Positions 1 through 8,738 of a DNA stretch of 64,000 nucleotides are shown here, piece after piece. This stretch comes from Massilia violaceinigra (lineage in GTDB: Bacteria > Pseudomonadota > Gammaproteobacteria > Burkholderiales > Burkholderiaceae_D), in the NCBI RefSeq assembly GCF_002752675.1, contig NZ_CP024608.1, positions 7,316,001-7,380,000 on the forward strand, written 5' to 3'. The notes beneath the pieces were generated by a model. That model did not search any database. It had not been told where the DNA came from and saw nothing but the letters and a program-made list of their open reading frames with translations. Positions within the stretch are counted from its first letter, which is position 1. Each line of letters opens with the position of its first letter. A program made the translations under genes and the position numbers.

Positions 1-414
1 GGAGGCGATCACCAGGCCGGCGCCGTACTTGCGCGCCAGCGCCTGGTCGTCCTCGACTTCGTTCTCGAACACCAGCTGCACACCCAGTTCCTCGCAGCGC
101 TGCTGCAGGATATTGAGCAGGCGCTTGCGCCCGATGCCGCAAAAACCATGTCCGCCCGAAGTGACTTTCTCGCCCTTGAAAAAGATGTCGATGTCGTCCC
201 AGTGATTGAACGACTGCAAAATGGCGCGCGCGCTCTGCTCGTCGGCGCCCACCAGGTTGCCCAGCGTCTGGTCGGAAAACACCACGCCCCAGCCGAAGGT
301 ATCGTAAGGGCGATTGCGTTCGACGACGGTGATCTGGTGGGACGGGTCCTGCTTTTTCATCAGCAGGCTGAAATACAGTCCGGCGGGGCCGCCGCCGATG
401 CACACAATATTCAT
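1..414 (-). CDS. FAD-dependent aminobenzoyl-CoA/salicylyl-CoA monooxygenase, N-terminal part
   Basis: Only the first 138 codons are in the window; the gene runs off the left edge. The N-terminus [20 protein letters not shown] is a Rossmann dinucleotide fold with GxGxxG-type glycines, followed by an acidic-Arg segment (VVERNRP), as in FAD aromatic hydroxylases. The segments [18 protein letters not shown] and [13 protein letters not shown] are typical of the bifunctional salicylyl-CoA 5-hydroxylase and 2-aminobenzoyl-CoA monooxygenase/reductase family. That family adds oxygen to the CoA-activated ring, and its full-length members carry a second Old-Yellow-Enzyme domain that would lie outside this window. 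The start lies 16 bp behind the CoA ligase, which would supply its substrate. Choosing between an anthraniloyl and a salicylyl substrate is inference. Confidence 0.85.
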   Translation of the reverse strand, partial: MNIVCIGGGPAGLYFSLLMKKQDPSHQITVVERNRPYDTFGWGVVFSDQTLGNLVGADEQSARAILQSFNHWDDIDIFFKGEKVTSGGHGFCGIGRKRLLNILQQRCEELGVQLVFENEVEDDQALARKYGAGLVIAS

Positions 415-430
415 GAAGTTCGTCTTCGGT

Positions 431-2059
431 TTAGGTAGCGCGCAGCTTGAAGCGCTGCAGCTTGCCGGTTTCGGTACGCGGCAGTTTGTCGATGAACCTG
501 AGCGAGCGGGGATACTTATAGGGAGCGATCTGCAGCTTGACGAAGTCCTGCAACTGGGCGGCCAGCGCCTCGGTCGGCTCGAAGCCGGGTTGCAGCACCA
601 CGTGCGCTTCCACCACCTGGCCGCGTTCCTCGCATGCTCGCCCGATCACGCCGCATTCGGCCACCGCTTCATGGCGCAGCAGCACCTCTTCGACTTCGGC
701 GCCGGCGATGTTGTAGCCGGCCGAGATGATCATGTCATCGGTGCGCGAACGATAGTAGAAATAACCGTCGGCGTCCATTTCGTAGGCGTCGCCGGTGAGG
801 TTCCAGCCATCGAGCACGTAATCCTTCTGGCGCTCGTCGGCCAGGTAGCGGCACCCGGTCGGCCCCTTCACCGCCAGGCGGCCGATCACGCCCGGCCCCA
901 CCTGCTGGCCGTTGGCATCGAGAATGCAGGCCTGGTAGCCCGGCACCGGCTTGCCGGTCGCACCTGGCCGGATCGCGTCGCCCGCCGCCGAAATGAAGAT
1001 ATGCAGCAGTTCGGTCGCGCCAATGCCGTCGATCATGCGCAGGCCGGTGGCCGCCTGCCAGGCTTCGCGCGTGGCCAGCGGCAGCGCTTCGCCGGCCGAC
1101 ACCGTGCGCGTCAGGCTCGATACATCGTAGTTCGCCGCCAGCGGCGCCATCTGGCGATAAAAGGTCGGCGCGGTAAAGCACACCGTGGCGCGGTATTTTT
1201 CGATGGCGGCCAGCAGCGTGTCGGGCGTGAGTTTTTCAAGCAGCACGCCGGCGGCGCCGGCCCGCATCGGAAACAGCAGCAGCCCGCCCAGCCCGAAGGT
1301 GAACGCCAGCGGCGGCGTGCCGATGAAGATGTCGGTATCGGCCGCGGCCAGCATATGGCGCGGAAAACAGTCGCAAATGGCCAGCACGTCGCGGTGAAAA
1401 TGCATGGTCCCCTTGGGGATGCCGGTGGTGCCCGAGGTAAAACTGATCAGGCAGACGTCGTCGGCGGCGCAGGCGTGCGCCGCGAACGGCACCGGATGGC
1501 GCGCCATCATGGCTTCCAGCGAGGCGGGGTTGTCGGGATCGTTGAACGTCACCACATGGCGCGGCAACGCTGCGATGGCGTCGATCTCGCCGCGCAGGCT
1601 GGCCGCGCACAGCACCGCGTCCACGCTGGCCTTGTCGACGATGGCGGTCAGTTCGCGCGCGCGCAGCAGCGGCATGGTGGGCACGGCGATCAGGCCGGCC
1701 TTGAGCACGGCCAGCAGGCAGGCCGCCATCATCGGATTGTTCGCCCCGCGCAGCAGCACGCGGTTGCCGGTGACCAGCCCCAGGTCGGCGCGCAGCACGT
1801 GGGCGATGCGGTCGACCCGGCGCTGCAGTTCGGCGTAGGTCCAGCTTTCGTGCTCGCCGACGATGGCGATGCGCTCCCCCGCCCCACGCTCGACCGCAGC
1901 GTCGAGCAGTTCGGCGGCGCAGTTCAGGCGCTGCGGATAATCCAGCTCGGGCAGGTCAAATAAAAACTCGGGCCACTGGGCCGGCGGCGGCAGGTGTTCG
2001 CGCGCAAAACCGTCCTGGTAGGCCGAGGCGCTCAGTAGCGATGCGGTCAAGCGTGTCAT
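431..2059 (-). CDS. 2-aminobenzoate/benzoate-CoA ligase family, AMP-forming
   Basis: A 542-aa ANL-superfamily ligase that would activate an aromatic acid with ATP and CoA. The A3 P-loop [13 protein letters not shown] is near residue 210. A later GIGATELLH motif, the [14 protein letters not shown] segment and the C-terminal [14 protein letters not shown] with the catalytic Lys complete the family pattern. The length matches benzoate-CoA ligases. It sits directly upstream of the aromatic-CoA monooxygenase in one transcription unit, so 2-aminobenzoate (from tryptophan via kynurenine) is the most likely substrate; benzoate or salicylate is possible. A weak GGGGCG ribosome site precedes the ATG. 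Confidence 0.85.
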   Translation of the reverse strand: MTRLTASLLSASAYQDGFAREHLPPPAQWPEFLFDLPELDYPQRLNCAAELLDAAVERGAGERIAIVGEHESWTYAELQRRVDRIAHVLRADLGLVTGNRVLLRGANNPMMAACLLAVLKAGLIAVPTMPLLRARELTAIVDKASVDAVLCAASLRGEIDAIAALPRHVVTFNDPDNPASLEAMMARHPVPFAAHACAADDVCLISFTSGTTGIPKGTMHFHRDVLAICDCFPRHMLAAADTDIFIGTPPLAFTFGLGGLLLFPMRAGAAGVLLEKLTPDTLLAAIEKYRATVCFTAPTFYRQMAPLAANYDVSSLTRTVSAGEALPLATREAWQAATGLRMIDGIGATELLHIFISAAGDAIRPGATGKPVPGYQACILDANGQQVGPGVIGRLAVKGPTGCRYLADERQKDYVLDGWNLTGDAYEMDADGYFYYRSRTDDMIISAGYNIAGAEVEEVLLRHEAVAECGVIGRACEERGQVVEAHVVLQPGFEPTEALAAQLQDFVKLQIAPYKYPRSLRFIDKLPRTETGKLQRFKLRAT

Positions 2060-2173
2060 GGTCGCCCCGAAAAAAGTGTCAGTCGTTCAGCCGACATAGG
2101 GGGTCTTGAAAAACCGTTGCGAGCGGCGCAGGGGAAAAATTGCACCGCGCAACGGCTTTGCCGAGGCCCCCCA

Positions 2174-2193
2174 ATACTTTAGACTTAAACTAT
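2174..2193. promoter_or_regulatory. Imperfect 20-bp palindrome upstream of the CoA ligase, candidate operator
   Basis: The half sites ATACTTTAGA and, on the opposite strand, ATAGTTTAAG match at 7 of 10 positions. The element lies about 115 bp upstream of the ligase ATG, in the gap between it and the response-regulator stop. It could bind a regulator of the aromatic-CoA operon. No such regulator is encoded in the window. Confidence 0.3.
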
Positions 2194-2223
2194 CATGACA
2201 TCAAGCGCTTTCGTGCGTCGCCG

Positions 2224-2943
2224 TCAGGAAGCGCCTTCCTGGCGTTTGAGCGCTTCGGTCTGGTGCATCGCCGAGCGCACCACCTCGGCCAGCGCCAGCT
2301 TGACCTGGGCGCCATCGAGCGCCCCGGGGGGCAGCGTCTTGAGCGTGTCGGCCGCGCCGTTCAGCCCCAGCGTCATGCAGCCGGCATGCAGGCGGTCGAT
2401 GCGCACATGGGCCGCGCCATGGTCGCCGCGTTCGAGCAGGTCGGCGATGTCGGTGCCGGCCGCCGCCACCTGCGACTGCAGGCCGCCCAGGTAAATCATC
2501 AGGCGTTCGGCGCCGATCCCGAGGCGCAGCAGCGTGGCCTGCACCTTTTCGGCGCGCGGCGCCACCGCGATCGGATCGCTGCCGGTCAGGCCGGCCATGT
2601 GCTCGCGCACCTGCTCGCCCTGGAAGGGCTTGACGATATAGCCCGACGCGCCCAGGCCGCTGGCCTGGTCGAACGTGTCGCGGTCGGTGGCCGAGGACAC
2701 CAGCACGAAGGGCATCGCGCCCAGGGCGCCGTCGGCGCGCACGCGCTGCAGCAGGTCCATGCCGGACAGGCGCGGCATGCGCAGGTCGCAAAAACAGATC
2801 GCCGGGCGCAAGCCCTGTTCGAGCTGGTCCCAGGCGTCGGCGCCGTCTTCCGCTTCGAGGATCTCGAATTGGCCGCAGGAGTCGATCAGGTGCATCAGCA
2901 CCATGCGCGATACGATGTCGTCATCCACCACCAGAACCTTCAT
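2224..2943 (-). CDS. Response regulator with receiver domain and degenerate Hpt-like C-terminal domain
   Basis: 239 aa. The receiver domain has the acidic pair in VVDDD (7-9), phospho-acceptor Asp53 in CFCDLRMP, Ser84 and Lys105 (KPF). Residues 135-235 are helical and have no DNA-binding or GGDEF signature. They contain RIDRLHAGCMTLGL (181-194), which aligns with the Hpt motif HxLKGxxxxLG but with Asp183 where the phospho-His would be. The ATG at 2943 is preferred over one 30 bp upstream because GGAGGTGG (2948-2955) lies just before it. It is last in the signalling operon, 108 bp after the hybrid kinase, and is a paralogue of the regulator at 7980-8705. Confidence 0.85.
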   Translation of the reverse strand: MKVLVVDDDIVSRMVLMHLIDSCGQFEILEAEDGADAWDQLEQGLRPAICFCDLRMPRLSGMDLLQRVRADGALGAMPFVLVSSATDRDTFDQASGLGASGYIVKPFQGEQVREHMAGLTGSDPIAVAPRAEKVQATLLRLGIGAERLMIYLGGLQSQVAAAGTDIADLLERGDHGAAHVRIDRLHAGCMTLGLNGAADTLKTLPPGALDGAQVKLALAEVVRSAMHQTEALKRQEGAS

Positions 2944-3051
2944 TTGGCCACCTCCCGTACGCAGTAACGCCACAAAACACGCCTGTCCAACTCATACCTT
3001 CGGCTAATACCTCTAGCCTATACGCCAATATTACAGCATATGCATAGCGGG

Positions 3052-6000
3052 TCAGCGCTTGAGCGGTGCCGCGCTGTCGTAGGCGGACAGCAGTTCGCGC
3101 AGGCGCGGCATGGCCACGGCGATCAGGTCCCAGCGGCGCGCGTCGGCCGCTTCTTCCATCTCGCCCGACAGCTGGTGCAGTTCGGCCGCATCCAGGTACG
3201 AGGAGCTGCCCTTGAAGCCATGCAGCAGGCGCCCGGCCGTCTCGGCATCGTGCGTGACGAGGGCTTCTTCCAGGTCGGCGCGGCGGCCCGGCAAATCGCT
3301 GGCAAAGGCGGCCCGCATGCGCGCTTTGAGGTCGCTGGCGCGGCGCCCGGCGTTGTGGGCGGCCGGTCCCGCCAGCGGCGCCGGGCCGGTATCGACGCCG
3401 AACATGGCGTCCAGTTCGGCCGTGGTGGGCGGGCGTTCCACGCGCGCCTGCGGCATCGGCGCCAGGGCGATGCCGCGCTGGAGCTGGCGCTCGATGGCCC
3501 GGCTCAGGTGATGATGCAGGGCCGCTTCGTCGATCGGCTTGGTCAGGAAGTCGTCCATGCCGCAGGCCAGGTAGCGGCTGCGGTCTTCCTCGCTGGCGTT
3601 GGCGGTCAGCGCCACGATCATCAGCTCCTGGTCGCGCACGGGCGCTTCCGGCGGCCCGCCGGCGCGGATCAGGCGCGTGGCGCTGGCGCCGTCCATCTCG
3701 GGCATGCGTCCATCCATCAGGATCAGGTCGTAGCGCGTGCGCGCGCACGCCGCCACCGCCAGCAAGCCATTGTCGGCGATGTCGACCTTGTGCCCCAGGT
3801 CTTCGAGCATCATGCGGATGATGATCTGGTTGGTCGGGAAGTCTTCCGCGCACAGCACCTTCAGGCGGTGGCTGTGCGGTTCGCGCGGCACGTGCGGCAC
3901 CATCGGCGGGGCCACGCCGTCGGCCAGCGGCAGCAGCACGCTGAAGGTGCTGCCCACGCCCTCAAGGCTGTCGACGCTGATGGAGCCGCCCATCAGGTCG
4001 ACCAGCTGGCGGCAGATCGCCAGTCCCAGCCCGGTGCCGCCGTAGCGGCGCGTGGTGGTGCTGTCGGCCTGCTCGAACTTCTGGAACAGCCGTTCGACCG
4101 CATCCGGAGCGATGCCGATGCCGGTGTCGCTCACCGAAAAACGGATGGTATTGACGCCCGGCGCGCTGCCCTCAAGGGGGGCCGCGCGTTCGACCGACAG
4201 GCGCACCGCGCCGTTGTTGGTGAACTTGAAGGCATTGCCGACCAGGTTGACCAGCACCTGGCGCAGGCGGGTCGGGTCGCCCACCACGAAGCGCGGCAAG
4301 TCCTCGGCCAGCGCCACGTTGAAGCCCACGCTTTGCGCCGCGGCCTGCTCCTCGAACAGGCTGACCACGTTTTCGACGGCGGCGGTGAGCGCGAAATCGA
4401 TGTTCTCGATGGTCAGCTTGCCCGCCTCGATCTTGGAAAAATCGAGCAGGTCGTTGATGATGGTCAGCAGCGACTGCGCGTTGGCCTGGCCGCGCAGGAT
4501 CTGTTCGCGCGTGTTTTCCTGCAGCTGGCCGTCGCGCAGCGCGAACCCGAGCATGCCGATCACGCCCGCCAGCGGGGTGCGCATCTCGTGGCTCATATTG
4601 GCCAGGAATTCGGACTTCTGGCGCGTGGCGTCTTCCGCCTTCTGCTTGGCCAGGCGCAATCGCTCATCGTTTTCCTGGAGCGCGCGGTTGGCCAGCGCCA
4701 GTTCGTCGGTATTCAGGCGCACCTGGCGCTCCTGCTCCACCAGGCGCGCCTGGGTTTCTTCCAGTTCGCGGTAGGCGCGCGCATTGTCGAGCGCCACCGC
4801 CGCGTGCGCGGACAGCGTCTTGAGCATGTCCAGATGCACGCGGTGGTAGGCATTGACCTCCACGCTCTGCACGCACAGCACGCCCATCATGCGTTCCTTG
4901 ACGATCAGCGGCACGTACATCATCGCCACCGGCAGCGAGCGCGGGCTGCCGTCCAGGCGCAGCGGCGGGATCGGCACCGCGCTCTGCTGCGCGTCCAGGT
5001 AGCGGTGATATTCGGCCTCCAGATCGTTGATGAACACTTCGCGCCGGTGCTTCAGGCACCACACCGCGAACTGGTGCGGATCGTCCAGCGGACGGGTGTA
5101 GACCTCGCTGCGCACGCCCTGGTCCATCGCGAACGGGAACTCGATCACGCCGATGTCTTCGCGATAAAAGCCGATGCCGAAGATACGCGCATCCATCAGG
5201 TGGTGCACGTGGCGGTACACGGTGCTCATGATGGTTTCCATGTCGAGCGTGGCGGTCAGCTCGCGACCGATCTCGGAAAGCACCGAGATATTCCGGTGCG
5301 CCAGTTCGACGTTCTCTTTCTGGCGCTCGACTTCTTCCTTCTGGCGTTCGGCATCGAAGCGGCGCTGCTCGGCCTCGGCGCGCTGGTTGTCGGCGTCGAG
5401 GCGCTGCGCTTCGAGCTCGCGTTTCTGACGTTCCAGCAAGCGGTTCTGCTGCTCGATTTCCTCGGTGCGCGCGGCCACCTGGGTTTCCAGCATCTCCTTC
5501 TGGCGCCGCAGTCCGGACAGGCGCGCGCGATAGGCCCAGTAAGCGCTGCCCAGCACCAGCAGCACCGACAGGGTGCGGAACCACCAGGTTTTCCAGACCG
5601 GCGGCAGGATCGTGATGGCCATCGTGGCGCCCTCGTCGCTCCACACGCCATCCTTGTTGGCGGCGCGCACGCGGAAGGTGTAGGTGCCCGGATCGAGGTT
5701 GGTGTAGGTGGCGAAGCGGCGGCTGGCGTCGGTGCTGACCCAGTTCTGGTCGAAGCCATCGAGCCGGTACGAAAACAGGTTGCGCTGGGGCGCCGCGTAA
5801 TGCAGGGCCGCGAACTCCAGCGAGAACACCGAATCGGCCGCCGCCAATGTGACCGCGCGGGTCGATTCGATCGGCCCCTTGAACAGGCCCGGACGCGCCA
5901 GCGCGGCCGGCCGGTTGAATATCTGGAAGCCCGTGATGACCGCGCGCGGGGCGATCCGGTTGTCGCTGATGGCCTTCGGATTGAAGGCGGTCACGCCATT

Positions 6001-7983
6001 GAAGCCGCCGAAGTACATGGTGCCGTCCGGCGCGCGCATCGCCGAGCCGTCGAAGTAGGCGCCTTCGATGGTGCCGTCGCCGGCGCTGTAGTTGCGGAAG
6101 GTGCCGGTCAGGGGATCGAAGCGCGAAATGCCGGTGTTCGTGCTGATCCAGAGTTTGCCTTCCTCGTCCTCCAGGATGGCGGCTATGGCGTCGTCGGCCA
6201 GGCCGTCGGCCGCCGTGTAGCGGCGAAAGCTCACCGCGCCGCCGGCGCCGATGCTCATCTTGTTCAAGCCGGCCGCGGTGCCGACCCACAGGGTGCCCTT
6301 CCGGTCTTCGTGCAGATAGTGCACCTCGTCGTGACTGAGGCTGGCCGGGTTGGCCGGATCGTGGCGGAAATGACGGAACTTGCCGCTGGCGCGATCGAGC
6401 ATGTCGAGGCCATCGAAGGTGCCGATCCACAGCTGGCCGCGGCGGTCTTCGAGCAGCGGGCGCACCACGTTGTCGGCCAGGCTGGAACTGTCGGCGGCGT
6501 CGTGGCGGTAGGTGACCACGGCGCGCGTGGCCGGGTCGAGCCGGTGCAGGCCGCCGCGCGAGGCGATCCACATCACGCCCGCGCGGTCCGAGAGCATGCC
6601 GCGGATATGGTTGCCGTCCGGGTCGCCCTCGGCGAAGGATTGGCGCGTGAAATTGCCGCTGGCCGGGTCGAACCGCGCCACGCCCGAATGGCTGCCGATC
6701 CACAGCATGCCGTCGCGGTCGTGCGCCAGCGCACTGGCCGGAATGCCGGCCAGGCTGTTGGGATTATCCGGGTCGTGCCGGTACAGGCGCGCCTGGCCGG
6801 TTTCCGGATCGAGCCGGTTCAAGCCGCTGTTGGCGCCGATCCACAGGTCGCCCCCGGGAGCGGCGGCAATCGCGCGCACCTTGTTGTCGGACAGGGTATC
6901 GGGTATTTCGGCGTGGCGCGCAATGCGCGCGAAGCCGCCGCTGTTCAGGTCGACCCGGCTCACGCCCGCATACCAGGTGCCGACCCAGAAGGTGCCGACG
7001 CGGTCGCGGTACATGGCCGAAATCTGGTTGTCGGCCACGCTGTGCTTGTCGCCCGGCAGATGGCGGTAGTTGGCGAAGCGGCGCGTGGCCGGCTGCCAGC
7101 GATACAGGCCGTCGGTATGGCTGCCGACCCAGACGTTGCGGTCCTGGTCCTGGTACAGGGTCGTGATGTAGCCCGAGCGCAGGCCGTCGGACACCCCCAG
7201 TCGGCGCCGCTGCGAGGCGGCGCCGCCGATCTTCCAGGTTTCCAGGCCGCCCAGGGTGCCGATCCACAGGGTCTGGTCGGTGTCGACCAGCAGCGCCTGC
7301 ACCATATTGTGTTTGTGGTCGGTCCCGGGCGCCGGATGGTGCTCGAAAGCGCGCGCCCCGACCGCCAGGCTGTCCACGCCGGACGAGGTGCCGACCCACA
7401 CGCGTCCGCCGGCGTCGACCGCCAGCGCGTTGACCTGGTCGTCGGCCAGGCTGCCCGGGTCGCCCGGCACATGGTGCCAGACCTTGAATTTGCCGCTGAC
7501 CATGTCGAAGTGCTGCAAGCCGTCGCTGGTGCCCAGCCACAGGCCCTGGCGGCCGTCGCCGGCGATGGCGCGCACGTGCCGGTTGCCGTTGCCGCGCTTG
7601 ACCGGTTCGTCCGGCGCGTAATGGGTGAAGGTCTGGGTGGCCGGATCGAAGCGGTCAAGGCCGCCGTCGGTGCCGATCCACAGGCGGCCCGCCTGGTCCA
7701 CATGCAGCACGCGCACCCAGTTGTTGACCAGGCTGCGCGGGTTGCTGACCACGTTGCGGTAGGTGGTGACGCGGTAGCCGTCGAAGCGCGACAGGCCGCC
7801 CTGGCTGCCGAACCACATGAAGCCATCGGCATCCTGGGCCACCGCCAGCACCGATTCCTGGGCCAGGCCCTGCTCCACGCTCAGGTGCTCGAAGCGCAAG
7901 GTGCGCGCGGGCGCGGCCTGGCTGCCCGCGTAAGGCAGGCAGCACAGCAGGAGGAACAGCGTAATGAGTCGGATCGGGTTCAG
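3052..7983 (-). CDS. Hybrid sensor histidine kinase with 14-blade Reg_prop periplasmic sensor
   Basis: 1643 aa. Order of parts: signal peptide; fourteen two-component-regulator propeller repeats of the form (D/G)GxLWIGTxxGLxRFDP, enough for two seven-bladed propellers; a Y_Y_Y domain (FSYRLDGFDQNWV); one membrane segment; a long coiled coil; a GAF domain; HisKA with His1132 (SHEMRTP); HATPase with N box NLVGNAFKFT and DTGIGI and GGTGLGL boxes; a receiver with Asp1424 (LMDGRMPEMDG); and an Hpt domain with His1588 (LLHGFKGSS). The family senses periplasmic ligands, often glycans in Bacteroidetes. No ATG, GTG or TTG precedes the signal peptide in frame. The best start is CTG at 7983, seven bases after AAGGAG (7991-7996), overlapping the upstream stop as CTGA. 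The ligand is unknown. Confidence 0.9.
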   Translation of the reverse strand: MNPIRLITLFLLLCCLPYAGSQAAPARTLRFEHLSVEQGLAQESVLAVAQDADGFMWFGSQGGLSRFDGYRVTTYRNVVSNPRSLVNNWVRVLHVDQAGRLWIGTDGGLDRFDPATQTFTHYAPDEPVKRGNGNRHVRAIAGDGRQGLWLGTSDGLQHFDMVSGKFKVWHHVPGDPGSLADDQVNALAVDAGGRVWVGTSSGVDSLAVGARAFEHHPAPGTDHKHNMVQALLVDTDQTLWIGTLGGLETWKIGGAASQRRRLGVSDGLRSGYITTLYQDQDRNVWVGSHTDGLYRWQPATRRFANYRHLPGDKHSVADNQISAMYRDRVGTFWVGTWYAGVSRVDLNSGGFARIARHAEIPDTLSDNKVRAIAAAPGGDLWIGANSGLNRLDPETGQARLYRHDPDNPNSLAGIPASALAHDRDGMLWIGSHSGVARFDPASGNFTRQSFAEGDPDGNHIRGMLSDRAGVMWIASRGGLHRLDPATRAVVTYRHDAADSSSLADNVVRPLLEDRRGQLWIGTFDGLDMLDRASGKFRHFRHDPANPASLSHDEVHYLHEDRKGTLWVGTAAGLNKMSIGAGGAVSFRRYTAADGLADDAIAAILEDEEGKLWISTNTGISRFDPLTGTFRNYSAGDGTIEGAYFDGSAMRAPDGTMYFGGFNGVTAFNPKAISDNRIAPRAVITGFQIFNRPAALARPGLFKGPIESTRAVTLAAADSVFSLEFAALHYAAPQRNLFSYRLDGFDQNWVSTDASRRFATYTNLDPGTYTFRVRAANKDGVWSDEGATMAITILPPVWKTWWFRTLSVLLVLGSAYWAYRARLSGLRRQKEMLETQVAARTEEIEQQNRLLERQKRELEAQRLDADNQRAEAEQRRFDAERQKEEVERQKENVELAHRNISVLSEIGRELTATLDMETIMSTVYRHVHHLMDARIFGIGFYREDIGVIEFPFAMDQGVRSEVYTRPLDDPHQFAVWCLKHRREVFINDLEAEYHRYLDAQQSAVPIPPLRLDGSPRSLPVAMMYVPLIVKERMMGVLCVQSVEVNAYHRVHLDMLKTLSAHAAVALDNARAYRELEETQARLVEQERQVRLNTDELALANRALQENDERLRLAKQKAEDATRQKSEFLANMSHEMRTPLAGVIGMLGFALRDGQLQENTREQILRGQANAQSLLTIINDLLDFSKIEAGKLTIENIDFALTAAVENVVSLFEEQAAAQSVGFNVALAEDLPRFVVGDPTRLRQVLVNLVGNAFKFTNNGAVRLSVERAAPLEGSAPGVNTIRFSVSDTGIGIAPDAVERLFQKFEQADSTTTRRYGGTGLGLAICRQLVDLMGGSISVDSLEGVGSTFSVLLPLADGVAPPMVPHVPREPHSHRLKVLCAEDFPTNQIIIRMMLEDLGHKVDIADNGLLAVAACARTRYDLILMDGRMPEMDGASATRLIRAGGPPEAPVRDQELMIVALTANASEEDRSRYLACGMDDFLTKPIDEAALHHHLSRAIERQLQRGIALAPMPQARVERPPTTAELDAMFGVDTGPAPLAGPAAHNAGRRASDLKARMRAAFASDLPGRRADLEEALVTHDAETAGRLLHGFKGSSSYLDAAELHQLSGEMEEAADARRWDLIAVAMPRLRELLSAYDSAAPLKR

Positions 7984-8705
7984 GCAAGCGCTCCTTCGCC
8001 ATCGGCCGCGCCGGCGCGCAGGCGGATCAGCTGGCGCCGCACCGATTCGCTCACCTCGGCCAGCACCATGGCCACATTGCGCGCGTCGGGCAGGCCGCGG
8101 CGCGCCGTATCGAGCTGGGACGCGACGTGCCACAGGCCGAGCGTCATGCAGCCGGTGTGCACCGAATCGATGCGCAGGCGCGCGTCGGCGCCCTCCCCGG
8201 CGTCGAGCAGCGCCACGATGTCGGCGCGTCCGGTGAGCAGCTGCTCGCCGAAAGCGGCCAGGTAAGCGCCCAGCCGGTCCGGCCCGATGTTCAGGCGTTT
8301 CATGGTGGTGGCCGGGTCTTCGGCCAGCTTGTCGAGCGTGATGCGGAAGATTTTCTCCAGATGCGCGCGCGCTTCGGCCGCGTGCAGCGGTTTCAGGATG
8401 TAGCCGACCGCGCCCAGCGTCACCGCCTGCAGCACCGTGTCGCGGTCGGACGCCGACGAGACCAGCACGAACGGCACGTCGGCCAGGGTCGGATCGCCCT
8501 TCATGCGCTCGAGCAGGGCGATGCCCGACATGCGCGGCATGCGCACGTCGCAAAAGCAGATCACCGGATGCAGGCCCTCTTGCATCAGGCTCCAGGCCGC
8601 GGCGCCGTCTTCCGCTTCGACCAGGTCGAAAATGCCGTACACGGACAGCAGGTCCATCAGCGCGATGCGCGAGACCACGTCGTCGTCAACAATCAGTGCT
8701 TTCAT
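7980..8705 (-). CDS. Response regulator, paralogue of the one at 2224-2943
   Basis: 241 aa. The receiver has IVDDD (5-9), Asp53 in CFCDVRMP, Ser83/Ser84 and Lys105 (KPL). The C-terminal half again lacks any known output domain and carries RIDSVHTGCMTLGL (178-191), with Asp180 at the position of an Hpt histidine. The ATG at 8705 is chosen over 8717 because ATGGAGA, a good ribosome site, lies between them. Its stop overlaps the CTG start of the hybrid kinase, so the two are probably translationally coupled. The gap to the patatin gene upstream is 33 bp. Confidence 0.85.
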   Translation of the reverse strand: MKALIVDDDVVSRIALMDLLSVYGIFDLVEAEDGAAAWSLMQEGLHPVICFCDVRMPRMSGIALLERMKGDPTLADVPFVLVSSASDRDTVLQAVTLGAVGYILKPLHAAEARAHLEKIFRITLDKLAEDPATTMKRLNIGPDRLGAYLAAFGEQLLTGRADIVALLDAGEGADARLRIDSVHTGCMTLGLWHVASQLDTARRGLPDARNVAMVLAEVSESVRRQLIRLRAGAADGEGALA

Positions 8706-8738
8706 GAAGTTCTCCATGGCGGTTACGGCACGCGCGGC

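Noticed and set aside
3040..8265. Very long plus-strand open frame opposite the hybrid kinase
   Set aside because: Its Arg/His/Gln-rich composition is the usual shadow of a high-GC gene on the other strand; the minus-strand protein has clear domains throughout.
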